Of a stretch of DNA of 50,489 nt, positions 7,761 to 17,300 are shown piece after piece. The DNA comes from Prevotella sp. (lineage in GTDB: Bacteria; Bacteroidota; Bacteroidia; Bacteroidales; Dysgonomonadaceae), in assembly GCA_031285905.1 (NCBI GenBank), contig JAITVH010000173.1, positions 1-50,489 on the forward strand, written 5' to 3'. The translations under genes were made by a program, and so were the position numbers. The stretch's first letter is position 1. The number at the start of each line of letters is the position of its first letter. The notes under the pieces were generated by a model. That model was given only the letters and a program-made list of their open reading frames with translations, searched no databases and was not told the DNA's origin.

Positions 7761-9605
7761 TTATTCTACTGTTACTGATTTAGCTAAATTACGAGGCATA
7801 TCCACATCCCGATTCTTATTTACAGCTATATGGTAAGCCAATAATTGTAATGGAATAGATGTCAATAAAGGATCTAAGCATTCCTCAGTTGCCGGTATTT
7901 CAATATAATGATTGGCCAGAGATTTCATAGTCTCGTCACCTTCATTTATTACAGCAATAACACGCCCTTTTCGGGCTTTTATTTCTTGAATATTACTTAC
8001 CACTTTCTCATATATTGCACTATTAGTCGCAATTGTAACAACAGGCATTTCATTATCAATAAGTGCGATTGGCCCATGTTTCATCTCAGCCGCAGGATAT
8101 CCCTCCGCATGAATATAGGATATCTCTTTCAGCTTCAGAGCTCCTTCTAATGCAATAGGGTAGTTGTAACCCCTTCCCAAATATATGAAATTCTGAGCAT
8201 ATGTGAATATTAAAGACAGTTCTTTTATCCTATCATTCAGTTTCAGAATCTGCTCTATCTTAGACGGGATATCAGAAAGCCCCTTTATTATTTTCAGATA
8301 ACGACTTGCATTTATAGTATTCTTTTCTTTAGCTATTGCTAATGCCATCATTGTTAATACAGTAACCTGAGCTGTAAATGCTTTTGTTGAGGCCACTCCT
8401 ATCTCATGCCCGCAATGGGTATATGATCCTGAATCCGTATTCCGGGGAATCGAAGAACCCTCTACATTACATACACCATATACAAAAGCTCCGGCCTCAC
8501 GCGCCAACTCTATGGCGGCTAACGAATCAGCAGTTTCTCCTGATTGAGAAATAGCGATCACAATATCATCCGGATGAATTACAGGATTACGGTATCTGAA
8601 TTCTGAGGCATATTCTACCTCTACTGGAATACGGCAAAATTCCTCAAACAGATATTCTCCAAGCAATCCTGCATGCCACGATGTTCCGCAAGCAATGATA
8701 ATAATCCTGCGAGCATTGATAAACTTGTCCTTATGATCGATAATACCTGATAAGGTTACATTTGTACCTTCCACATTGATTCGCCCACTCATACAATTCT
8801 TTAATGTTTCAGGCTGCTCAAATATCTCTTTCAGCATAAAGTGGGGGTATCCACCCCGTTCCAGTTGACTTAGATTCAGTTCTAATTCTTTTATTTCATG
8901 AGTCTTTTCTATATTCGATATAGTAATAATTTTAGGGTCTTCCTCTCTTTTTATTATTGCAATCTCTTCATCATCAAGATAGATAACCTTGTTTGTATAC
9001 TCAATAATAGGAGAAGCATCCGAACCAATGAAATACTCACCCTCTCCTATTCCAACAACAAGCGGACTACTTTTTCGGGCAGCTATAATTTGGTCAGGAT
9101 TTCCTTTTTCTATTACAGCTATAGCATATGCACCAACAACCTGATTTAATGCCAATTGTACAGCTGCAAACAAATCGCAATTATTTATTTGCTTAATATA
9201 CTCTATAAGTTGTACCAAAACTTCCGTATCGGTACTACTCTGAAATGTATATCCTTCATTGATCAGTTTAGCCTTAAGAACAGCATAATTCTCTATAATC
9301 CCATTATGAATCAGCGCTAACGACTCAGACTGTGAATAATGGGGGTGAGCATTCACATTACTGGGCTCGCCATGTGTAGCCCAACGGGTATGGGCTATTC
9401 CAATCGTACCATGAGTATCCTTATCCTTAACAAAATCCTCTAAATCTTGTACTCTACCTTTTGCCTTATATACCAATAACTTGTTATCATCATCTATAAG
9501 CGTAACCCCTGCACTATCGTAACCTCTGTATTCAAGTCTGTGTAAACCTTTTATCAAAATGGGATAAGCTTCCCGATAACCAATATATCCTACTATTCCA
9601 CACAT
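7761..9605 (-). CDS. glmS: Glutamine--fructose-6-phosphate aminotransferase (isomerizing)
   Basis: The product has 614 residues, the normal GlmS length. It makes glucosamine-6-phosphate from fructose-6-phosphate and glutamine, the first step toward UDP-GlcNAc for peptidoglycan and lipopolysaccharide. The N-terminal glutaminase domain starts MCGIVGYIG, with C2 as the nucleophile, and contains HTRWATHG and HNGIIENY. Two SIS sugar-isomerase domains follow (ACGTSWHAG and SQSGETADS in the first, LGRGYNYPIALEGALKLKE in the second), and the protein ends MPRNLAKSVTVE. It appears monocistronic. No glmS ribozyme is expected in this phylum and none was seen. Confidence 0.97.
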   Translation of the reverse strand: MCGIVGYIGYREAYPILIKGLHRLEYRGYDSAGVTLIDDDNKLLVYKAKGRVQDLEDFVKDKDTHGTIGIAHTRWATHGEPSNVNAHPHYSQSESLALIHNGIIENYAVLKAKLINEGYTFQSSTDTEVLVQLIEYIKQINNCDLFAAVQLALNQVVGAYAIAVIEKGNPDQIIAARKSSPLVVGIGEGEYFIGSDASPIIEYTNKVIYLDDEEIAIIKREEDPKIITISNIEKTHEIKELELNLSQLERGGYPHFMLKEIFEQPETLKNCMSGRINVEGTNVTLSGIIDHKDKFINARRIIIIACGTSWHAGLLGEYLFEEFCRIPVEVEYASEFRYRNPVIHPDDIVIAISQSGETADSLAAIELAREAGAFVYGVCNVEGSSIPRNTDSGSYTHCGHEIGVASTKAFTAQVTVLTMMALAIAKEKNTINASRYLKIIKGLSDIPSKIEQILKLNDRIKELSLIFTYAQNFIYLGRGYNYPIALEGALKLKEISYIHAEGYPAAEMKHGPIALIDNEMPVVTIATNSAIYEKVVSNIQEIKARKGRVIAVINEGDETMKSLANHYIEIPATEECLDPLLTSIPLQLLAYHIAVNKNRDVDMPRNLAKSVTVE

Positions 9606-9623
9606 ATTATCTTAATTTTACTA

Positions 9624-9631
9624 CAAAAATA
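9624..9631 (-). promoter_or_regulatory. Candidate -7 element for glmS
   Basis: The minus-strand sequence TATTTTTG fits TAnnTTTG and lies about 19 bases before the glmS start. No TTG is found at the right distance upstream, so this is weak. Confidence 0.35.
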
Positions 9632-9751
9632 AACAAAAGAAATATTAATTCATAAAAAACAAACATTTAGATTAAATAAAACAATAAATAAAGAATAAAG
9701 CTAGACAATTAGCAATAATTTAAAATATATGCAAATATCTAAAATTTATTA

Positions 9752-10178
9752 TTTTAACTAAAAGGTGACAACCAACGGTCACAGGAGCGTAGCGTATGTA
9801 AAGGTAACGAAAATGAAGAATTATAAATTAAGAAACAACGTTCGACGGAGTCAATTAAGAATGACGAATTTATGTTCGATTTTGTCAACTAAGTTTTTTA
9901 ACTAAAAGGTAACATAAGTAACACTAATCAGCCATTAGCTGATAGCTGTTAGTTATTAGCTTTTTTCTTCCTCTTTGGTAGGGGTGAATTGCATTCGCCC
10001 GCTTAACCCTTCGGGCGGATGCAATTCGCCCCTACAATGCCCATTTTAACTAAAAGGTGACATAAGTAACACTTTCTTTCCAATTTTTCAAAGAACATTT
10101 TTTCAACTTTCAATTTTCAACTTTCAACTTTCAACTTTCAATTAAACTTACCTATAGATAAATTCAAAATAAAAAGAT
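9752..10178 (-). repeat. Interspersed composite repeat, copy B
   Basis: This fills most of the 638-base gap between glmS and the lipoprotein gene. It carries three TTTTAACTAAAAGG cores (9752-9765, 9896-9909, 10044-10057), each followed by GTnACA-type sequence. It also has a palindrome cluster near 9927-9960 (GCCATTAGCTGATAGC), a GTAGGGG hairpin (arms 9978-10000 and 10013-10035), a heptad tract, and the end sequence TATAGATAAATTC (10153-10175 block). Read on the minus strand, the module order is the same as in copy A. An extra 130-base segment at 9766-9895 contains AATTAAGAA-like simple sequence. Confidence 0.75.
10103..10143. repeat. Heptad simple repeat (CAACTTT)
   Basis: Imperfect tandem CAACTTT/CAATTTT units with a 7-base period, about five to six copies, inside repeat copy B. 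Tracts of this kind can vary in length by slippage. Confidence 0.8.
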
Positions 10179-10193
10179 TATTATAAAACAAAA

Positions 10194-10223
10194 AACCAAT
10201 AGTCTTCTGAAAAACTATTGGTT
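10194..10223 (-). terminator. Intrinsic terminator of the 10244-10657 lipoprotein gene
   Basis: A perfect 10-bp stem (AACCAATAGT at 10194-10203 with ACTATTGGTT at 10214-10223) and a 10-base loop. On the minus strand it is followed by a T-rich run (TTTTTTGTTTT), which fits a factor-independent terminator about 20 bases past the stop codon. Confidence 0.85.
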
Positions 10224-10243
10224 CATTTATTCAATTAATAACA

Positions 10244-10657
10244 TTAACTCCTGCTTTGCGAATTAACTTTTATTCTTCTTAGCCGTATTACCGGAGCTTC
10301 TATCTCATCTTTATTCAATACAAGCATCTCCCCATCCCGGATATTAAATTCACATTGCTTTTTGTCTCCATACCGGCTAACGAGGGTCAGTTTGTTATCC
10401 CTTACATGATATTTACCGATAAACTTATTTTCGATCAATCGTCCATCCGACCTGACCTGCATATATATAGTATCCTTATTAAACATCAGCCCTGCTGTAC
10501 AGATCGTATCATCAGGCATTACAATAGATGTAGAGTTTGTTCCCTCAAATTCCATAGCCCAATAACCAATCACATCTTCTTCCAATACAGCCATACGGCG
10601 CTCACCACATGCAATTAATACCAAAACGGACAAGCAACAAAAAACAAGTTTTTTCAT
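10244..10657 (-). CDS. Small lipoprotein, lipocalin-like fold possible
   Basis: The product has 137 residues. The signal peptide MKKLVFCCLSVLVLIAC ends in a lipobox (LIAC, lipidated C17). The mature part reads EEDVIGYWAMEFEG...ITYMQV-type strands, then FIGKYHVRDNKLTLVSRYGDKKQCEF and EMLVLNKDE. This is the alternating beta pattern of small lipocalin-like lipoproteins common in Bacteroidota. It is attached to a membrane facing the periplasm and its function is unknown. It is divergent from the outer-membrane barrel gene and has its own strong terminator. Confidence 0.75.
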   Translation of the reverse strand: MKKLVFCCLSVLVLIACGERRMAVLEEDVIGYWAMEFEGTNSTSIVMPDDTICTAGLMFNKDTIYMQVRSDGRLIENKFIGKYHVRDNKLTLVSRYGDKKQCEFNIRDGEMLVLNKDEIEAPVIRLRRIKVNSQSRS

Positions 10658-10724
10658 ATATCTATATTTTAGAAAAACAATGCAATATATAAAATTTGTG
10701 ACATATTCCTATTAATTTTATCAG

Positions 10725-10732
10725 TAGATTTG
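10725..10732 (+). promoter_or_regulatory. -7 element for the barrel/TolB-like pair
   Basis: TAGATTTG fits TAnnTTTG and lies 26 bases upstream of the ATG at 10759. The nearest upstream TTTG (10695-10698) is 26 bases away rather than about 19, so the -33 part is poor. Confidence 0.45.
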
Positions 10733-10758
10733 TATCTGTCATATTAAAATCATGGGTT

Positions 10759-11421
10759 ATGAGAAAATCCCTATTTATACTCTTATTCATTATCTCTTGT
10801 TCATTATTTGCCCAGGAAGGCCATAAAGTAAATGCCGATATAGACTTTTCGTTCGGCATACACTATGGGCACGACAGTGAATTAAACAATCCTATAGCAG
10901 CAGGCGGAAGCATTGGTTATGAGTATGACTTCAATATGTTTCTGGGCGTTGAAGCCGGCATAAGAGGTGGCGGATTCAATCAGAAAGTCGGATTTTCAGA
11001 TGGCCCCAATATAGGACAAGACGGACTAAAGTCAACTATAGGTATGGAGGGAACGCCTGAGACTATATATAAAGGTTCGTATTGGGCTCCGTACATCGCT
11101 CCAAAAATATATTTTCCGATAGGTTACGACGACAAAAAAGACCGGGGACGCTTTATTTTCCTCGAAAATCGCTTCTCATATACACGCACCAACCTCAATA
11201 TGGATAAAGTAACGAATATGAACGGCAGTATTCATAAATACAGGTTAACCTATGAATTAAGGGGAGGTTATCAATTCCCCGTAGATGATAGATGGGCTTT
11301 ATCTTGCTGGATAGGATATAATAGTTTTGACTTTTCGAAAGTCAGCCCTAAGACGATTAAACATAAAAATTCCACTCCACTCCAAATTGGGATAGGATTT
11401 AATTACATTATAAAAGAATAA
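10759..11421 (+). CDS. Outer-membrane beta-barrel protein
   Basis: The product has 220 residues. The signal peptide MRKSLFILLFIISCSLFAQ is followed by alternating strands such as VNADIDFSFGIHYG, AGGSIGYEYDF, FLGVEAGIRGG, YWAPYIAPKIYF, YRLTYELRGGYQF and PLQIGIGFNYIIKE. The protein ends in an aromatic-containing strand, as expected for a barrel of about eight to ten strands in the outer membrane. No plug or receptor domain is present. It is followed after 6 bases by the TolB-like gene, so the two probably form an operon, but their shared role is unknown. Confidence 0.75.
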   Translation: MRKSLFILLFIISCSLFAQEGHKVNADIDFSFGIHYGHDSELNNPIAAGGSIGYEYDFNMFLGVEAGIRGGGFNQKVGFSDGPNIGQDGLKSTIGMEGTPETIYKGSYWAPYIAPKIYFPIGYDDKKDRGRFIFLENRFSYTRTNLNMDKVTNMNGSIHKYRLTYELRGGYQFPVDDRWALSCWIGYNSFDFSKVSPKTIKHKNSTPLQIGIGFNYIIKE

Positions 11422-11427
11422 GTTGAA

Positions 11428-12300
11428 ATGGAACAATACATACCCGAAAAAGTCACAAGCATTTTAGAGGTTTTCGACGTCACAACAAATGAGCGCAGGA
11501 CACTAAAAGAATTCCCGTACCTGATAGAAGCCCCGGATTGGACTCCCGATGGAGATCACCTACTATATAATAGTGAGGGACTTATTTACAAACTCTCGCT
11601 AAAAGATATAGCTGCGAATCCCGTACTCATCGACACCGACTTTGCCAATAAATGCAACAATGACCATCTGGTATCCCCCGATGGTAAACTATTGGCCGTA
11701 AGTCATCGCTCACTCCCACAGGGAAAACCTACCATATTCATTCTGCCGGCTACAGGTGGTAATCCCGTTCAGGTAACCCCTTCCCTACCCAGTTATCTGC
11801 ACGGATGGAGCCCAGATGGAAAAAGACTGACTTATTGTGCCAACAGGAATGGAGAGATGGATGTGTATACCATTGCCATCGACGGATCCGATGAAGTTCG
11901 CCTGACAACGAGCGAAGGGCTGAACGACGGCCCTGAGTACTCGCCTGACGGTAAATATATATGGTTCAATTCGGTACGTACAGGGCTGATGCAGATATGG
12001 AGAATGAAAATAGATGGAAGTGAACAAACTCAAATGACTTTTGATGAAGACCGCAACTCGTGGTTTCCTCATTTGTCCCCTGATGGAAAGTCTACGGTTT
12101 ATATTACATATAAGAAAGGAGACCTGGAACCGCACGAACACCTACGCTATAAGTATGTAGACCTGAGATCAATACCTGTAAACGGAGGAGAATCGAAAGC
12201 TTTATTAAACTTATTTGGCGGACAGGGTAGTTTCAATGTAAACTCATGGTCACCCGATTCTAAACAATTCGCCTTTGTCAGCTATCGTTTAGAAGACTGA
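11428..12300 (+). CDS. TolB-like WD40/PD40 beta-propeller protein
   Basis: The product has 290 residues made of repeated PD40 blades: WTPDGDHLLYNS, VSPDGKLLAVSH, WSPDGKRLTYCANRNGEMDVYTI, YSPDGKYIWFNSVRTGLMQIW, LSPDGKSTVYITY and WSPDSKQFAFVSY. Such proteins resemble the C-terminal propeller of TolB. No signal peptide is visible, so it is predicted to be cytoplasmic, unlike true TolB. It is translationally close to the barrel gene (6 bases). The role is unknown; it may be a protein-binding scaffold or an enzyme relative. Confidence 0.8.
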   Translation: MEQYIPEKVTSILEVFDVTTNERRTLKEFPYLIEAPDWTPDGDHLLYNSEGLIYKLSLKDIAANPVLIDTDFANKCNNDHLVSPDGKLLAVSHRSLPQGKPTIFILPATGGNPVQVTPSLPSYLHGWSPDGKRLTYCANRNGEMDVYTIAIDGSDEVRLTTSEGLNDGPEYSPDGKYIWFNSVRTGLMQIWRMKIDGSEQTQMTFDEDRNSWFPHLSPDGKSTVYITYKKGDLEPHEHLRYKYVDLRSIPVNGGESKALLNLFGGQGSFNVNSWSPDSKQFAFVSYRLED

Positions 12301-12337
12301 AATAATTAAACTGTCTGTTCATTATCTCAATAGATCG

Positions 12338-12375
12338 AAAAAGGGAAAGCTGCTATATAGCGGTCTTTTCCTTTT
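12338..12375 (+). terminator. Intrinsic terminator after the TolB-like gene
   Basis: The arms AAAAAGGGAAAG (12338-12349) and CTTTTCCTTTTT (12364-12375) pair with one G-T wobble. The loop is 14 bases and the right arm itself supplies the T-run. It lies 38 bases past the stop at 12300. Confidence 0.8.
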
Positions 12376-12423
12376 TATCATTTTTTGAAATCCATAGATC
12401 AATCCGTTCAATCCATTTTGCAG

Positions 12424-12445
12424 GTTTACTCTTATTTTTGTAAAC
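12424..12445 (+). promoter_or_regulatory. Inverted repeat over a candidate promoter of the glycoside hydrolase pair
   Basis: GTTTAC-N10-GTAAAC is a perfect 6+6 inverted repeat. Its spacer contains most of TATTTTTG (12433-12440), a match to TAnnTTTG. A repressor bound here could block transcription of the two downstream genes. The promoter lacks a well-spaced TTG, and no regulator gene is adjacent. Confidence 0.4.
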
Positions 12446-12516
12446 TAAGAATAGTCTTAATCTATAATGCCTTTGTAAATCATATTTCTCATTCGGGAGA
12501 AGAATCTTAAACCTAT

Positions 12517-14328
12517 ATGAAAGCAGCAAGAATAATAGTGTCTTTATTGTCTTTTTTGTATGTATCTATTGTTTCGTCTCAGGAATATTACACGCCTACC
12601 CGGTCAGATACTTGGGTGGTTCAGGATGCATTAAACCGCAAAATAGACAACAAGGAATACAGCAACAGGAGGAAGAATAAGACAGTAGGACTATTCTATT
12701 TCATCTGGCAGGGAGCGCACGGATATGATCAGCATTCGGGCGGATTACCCAATCAGGGAGTGATGCCTGCTGCGCCGTATGATACTGTTAGTCCGTATGA
12801 TATCAGCGAAATGCTACGCGAAAATCCTGATAATCCCCAATATGGGCCTGTACATGCATTCCACTACTGGGGACAACCATATATGGGCTATTATCTGGCA
12901 AATGACGAATGGATTATCCGTAAGCATGCGCAGATGATATCGGATGCAGGCATCGATGTCATTATCTTGGATGTGACAAATGGGCCTATATATATGCCGC
13001 AGGTAAAAAAAATATGTGAGGTATATACCCGGATGAGAAAAGAGGGTAATGCGACACCGCAAATAGCCTTTATTATCAGTTCTAATCCCGAACCGACTTT
13101 CCAGAATTTATATAACTCGTTTTATAAGCAAGGATTATACAGGGAGCTATGGTTTGAGTGGAAAGGAAAGCCATTGGTTCTTTGCCAGCCGGAAGCCATT
13201 ACTGAAGATATCAGAGATCAGTTTACAGTTCGCCGTACATGGTTTGCCTCATCATGGGATTGGTTTGGAGATGGTAAGGACAAATGGACATGGGCTGATT
13301 TGTACCCTCAGCAACCCGGCTGGCACGAAAACCCTGATATTCCGGAAGAAATCTCGGTATGTGCTGCCACGCACCCTACATCGAATATCGGGCGTAGTTT
13401 TCATAATGGAAAGCAACCTGAACCTAAAGACTTCAGATCGGGAGAAGGTTTGTATTTTGCTGAGCAGTTTGATAGGGCTTTGGAGGTCGATCCTGAGTTT
13501 GTTTTTGTTACAGGCTGGAATGAGTGGGTCGCCATGCGTTTTACAAATGGGGCTGCGGGTGAGATGTTAGGCAAGAAGATCAAGGAGGGAGATACCTATT
13601 TCGTTGATCAGTATAATGAGGAATATAGCCGTGATATAGAACCAATGAAAGGTGGATTTGGAGATAACTACTACTATCAGATGGTTGATTATGTGAGAAA
13701 GTATAAAGGGGTAAATGAGTCTCCTGTTTATTCAAAAGAACCTTCTATAAAGATAGATGGCAAGATGGACAAATGGAATAAGGTGAAAAGCTTCTATCTG
13801 GATGACAAAGGAGATATAGCAGATCGTAACCATCCCGGATGGGGAAGGATACGTAACTATTCAAATAACACAGGACGGAATGATATTATAGAATCGCGGG
13901 TTTCTTGCGATGGAAAGAATCTTTACTTTTATGTGAAAACCAACGACATACTGTCCCCATATACAGATAAGAACTGGATGAGGCTCTTTATTCAGATTGA
14001 AGGCTTTAATATGGATAATTGGGAAGGATTCCAGTATGTAGTTAATAATAAGGTAAAGAATAGTACAGATACTTACCTACAGCATTCATCCGGAGGTTGG
14101 AACTGGCAAGACGTAGGCACTATAAAGTATCAAATAAAGGGAAATGAAATGGAACTGGCTATATCATTATCTGACTTGGAAATTAAAGATAAAAACAAGT
14201 TTATTATCAATTTCAAGTGGATTGATAATGCCGTAGACGATGGTGATATTATAGAATGTATAGATAATGGTGACGCTGCGCCTAATGGACGATTCAGATA
14301 CCAGTTCTCATATAATAGCGCGAAATAA
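12517..14328 (+). CDS. Secreted GH71/GH99-like glycoside hydrolase with C-terminal CBM9/DOMON-like domain
   Basis: The product has 603 residues with a signal peptide at about 1-22. Residues 55-395 look like a TIM barrel of the GH71/GH99-like type: VGLFYFIWQGAHG, WIIRKHAQMISDAGIDVIILD, GKPLVLCQPEA, FVFVTGWNEWVAMRF. The Asp after DVIIL and the WNEW Glu are candidate active-site acids; I infer this by eye. Residues 405-600 resemble a CBM9/DOMON-like beta-sandwich (IKIDGKMDKWNKVK, DGKNLYFYVKTND, MELAISLSDLEI), often carbohydrate binding. It is exported and lies 17 bases upstream of a GH106 lipoprotein, which suggests breakdown of a rhamnose-containing glycan. Confidence 0.65.
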   Translation: MKAARIIVSLLSFLYVSIVSSQEYYTPTRSDTWVVQDALNRKIDNKEYSNRRKNKTVGLFYFIWQGAHGYDQHSGGLPNQGVMPAAPYDTVSPYDISEMLRENPDNPQYGPVHAFHYWGQPYMGYYLANDEWIIRKHAQMISDAGIDVIILDVTNGPIYMPQVKKICEVYTRMRKEGNATPQIAFIISSNPEPTFQNLYNSFYKQGLYRELWFEWKGKPLVLCQPEAITEDIRDQFTVRRTWFASSWDWFGDGKDKWTWADLYPQQPGWHENPDIPEEISVCAATHPTSNIGRSFHNGKQPEPKDFRSGEGLYFAEQFDRALEVDPEFVFVTGWNEWVAMRFTNGAAGEMLGKKIKEGDTYFVDQYNEEYSRDIEPMKGGFGDNYYYQMVDYVRKYKGVNESPVYSKEPSIKIDGKMDKWNKVKSFYLDDKGDIADRNHPGWGRIRNYSNNTGRNDIIESRVSCDGKNLYFYVKTNDILSPYTDKNWMRLFIQIEGFNMDNWEGFQYVVNNKVKNSTDTYLQHSSGGWNWQDVGTIKYQIKGNEMELAISLSDLEIKDKNKFIINFKWIDNAVDDGDIIECIDNGDAAPNGRFRYQFSYNSAK

Positions 14329-14345
14329 ATTAAAAATAATATACT

Positions 14346-17300
14346 ATGAAAAGACTTTTTGCTATTCTTCTTGTTCTGGGCTTTATATTGGCTTCATGTA
14401 CAGATGGGAATTCGGGCATATCAGACAGAGACCTCGAAAAAGCATTTGTAAATCCTCTGGCTTCAGTACAAACTTCTGTATATTGGTACTGGATATCAGG
14501 AAATATATCTAAAGAGGGAGTCATTAAGGATCTGGAATCGATGAAGGAGGCCGGGATCAACAGGGCTTTTATCGGTAATATCGGTTTAACGCCTCAGGAA
14601 ACCCCTCCGGGAAAAATAAAACTGTTGACAGATGAATGGTTCGAAGTTGTTCATGCAGCCTTAAAAAGAGCAACCGAACTGGATATTGAAATCGGTATGT
14701 TCAATTGTCCGGGATGGAGTCAGGCCGGAGGCCCATGGATAAAGCCGGAACAGGCAATGCGCTATCTTGCCTCTACAAAAACAAAAGTGACAGGAGGTCA
14801 AAAAGTGTCAATGACTCTGGCTAAACCTGAAGGTGATTTTCAGGATGTGAAAGTATTGGCTTTTCCTTATAATAAAGAATATGAGTTGCAGCTTACCACA
14901 AAGAACGCTACCGTTAAATCAACAAACAACGATGCGAAAAATATACTTGATGGAGATTTGGCAACGGAAATAACCTTTGCAAATGGAGATCCGGTTCAGG
15001 TAGATGTTGTGGTAAATTCTGATTTTACCTTAAGGAATATCACAGTTGTGCCGAAACATCATCCGATAAGAGGAATGGTAGAGCTTCAGGTAAAAGAAAA
15101 TAATGATTATAGATCGATCAGTAAATTTGAAGTAAGCAGGTACAATGCCTCAACAGAAGTTGGTTTTGTTCCGTATGCGCCGATTGTTATCACTACCCCG
15201 AAAACGATAGGAAAAGAATTCCGTCTGATATTTACAGGAATGAATCCTAATAGCGGAATAAAAGAGATAGAATTATCATCTATGCCTAAAGTGGAAAAAT
15301 ATGCAGAGAAGACTTTAGCCAAAATGTTCCAGGAACCTTTACCATACTGGCATGAATATCAATGGCAGCCACAGGCTGAGATCGATGATAGCAGTCTGGC
15401 AGTCGACCCTGAAAAAATAATAGATATAACTCAATACCTATCAGGTAATCAGTTGGAATGGGATGCACCTGAAGGAGACTGGATAGTGATGCGTTCGGGT
15501 ATGTTGCCAACTCAGGTAATGAATGGCCCTGCCGCACCCGAAGGTTTAGGATTGGAAATTGATAAACTGACCTCTGATTATTTGCAACACCATTTCGATA
15601 ATTTCTTAGGCAAAGTAATAGAACGTATTCCTGCCGAAGATAGAAAGTCACTCAAAGTGGTCGTATCAGATAGTTATGAAAAAGGTGGGCAGAACTTTAG
15701 TGATAAATTTCTGGAGGAATTTAAAACAAGATATGGATATGATGCCCTGCCATTTTTACCTGTTTATGAAGGTATTGTGGTGAAGAGTCAGGATATGTCG
15801 GACCGTTTCCTCTGGGATATGCGGCGTTTTGTAGCTGATAAGCTATCGTATGCTCATATTGGAGGGATGCGTGAGATCGCTCATAAATATGGCCTTACCC
15901 TATGGCTAGAAAATTACGGACATTGGGGATTCCCAGGCGAATTTCTGCAATATGGAGGACAGTCGGATGAAGTATCAGGTGAATTCTGGAGTGAGGGAAC
16001 CCTTGGTGATATAGAAAACCGGGCGGCATCTTCATGTGCCCATATTTACGGGAAGGCAAAAGTCTCAGCCGAATCATTTACTGCCGGCGGAAATGCTTAC
16101 GGTCGTTATCCGGCTATGATGAAGCAACGGGGAGACAGGTTTTTTGCAGAGGGTATTAATAACACCTTGCTCCATGTTTATATCTCTCAGTACGAGAAGT
16201 CATTGCCTCCGGGAACTAATGCATGGTTTGGAAATGAATTTAACCGCTTGAATACATGGTATTCGCAATTGGATTTGTTTACGGATTATATCAAGCGTTC
16301 GAATTTTATGCTGCAACAAGGGCTCAACGTAGCAGATGTCGCCTATTTTATCGGGGAAGATGCTCCTAAAATGACAGGTGTGACCGACCCGGCTTTACCT
16401 AAAGGATACCAGTTCGATTATATAAATGCAGAAGTCATATTGAATAATATGTCAGTAAAAGATGGTTTGCTGACTCTGCCACATGGTACGCAATATAAGA
16501 TGCTGGTATTGCCTAAACTGGAAACTATGCGCCCTGAGTTATTAACTAAAATAAAGCAACTTGTAAGTGATGGCGGTATAGTGCTGGGCCCTGCTCCAAG
16601 TCGTTCACCAAGTCTGGAGGGGTATCCTCAGGCAGATGAAAAAGTGAAAACGTTGACCTCCGAATTATGGGGTAGCGTTGATGGTGTGAATACTAAACAT
16701 GCAACGTTTGGTCAGGGGATAATTATGAGTGGAATGACTATGGATGAAGCATTGGCTCAGATAAACTGTGTACCTGACTGTAAAGTGCCTGATAATATAC
16801 CTGTACATTATGGGCACCGCGATCTAGGTAAGACACAAGTCTACTTCCTGACAAACCAATCGGATAAGCCTATTACCTTTGATGCGGAGTTGAGAGTGAA
16901 GGATATGCGGCCCGAGTTCTGGCAACCGACCACAGGAAAGATACGTAAGCTACCTGTTTACACTCTTAATGAAGAAACAACCACTGTTCCACTGAAACTG
17001 GAACCTTTGGAGAGTGCGTTTATTGTATTCAGAGATAAGGCTGATAGCTCTGGAGAGGGGGATGTCAATAGGAACTTCCCTATAGTTGATATAGTAACAA
17101 CGATAGACTCTCCGTGGACACTCTCTTTTGGTGATAGCGAAAGAGGGCCAAAAGAATCTGTTACCTTGAATAAACTAATCGATTTATCTACATCAGAAGA
17201 TGACCTGATAAAGCATTATTCGGGGACAATGATCTATGAAACAACCTTTAATCTGGATAAAACCTCTAAAGGAGGTAAAACATATATTAACCTGAATGAT

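Noticed and set aside
7761..9650. Possible glmS ribozyme near glmS
   Set aside because: The ribozyme is known from Firmicutes leaders. The leader here is short and AT-rich and shows no such fold.
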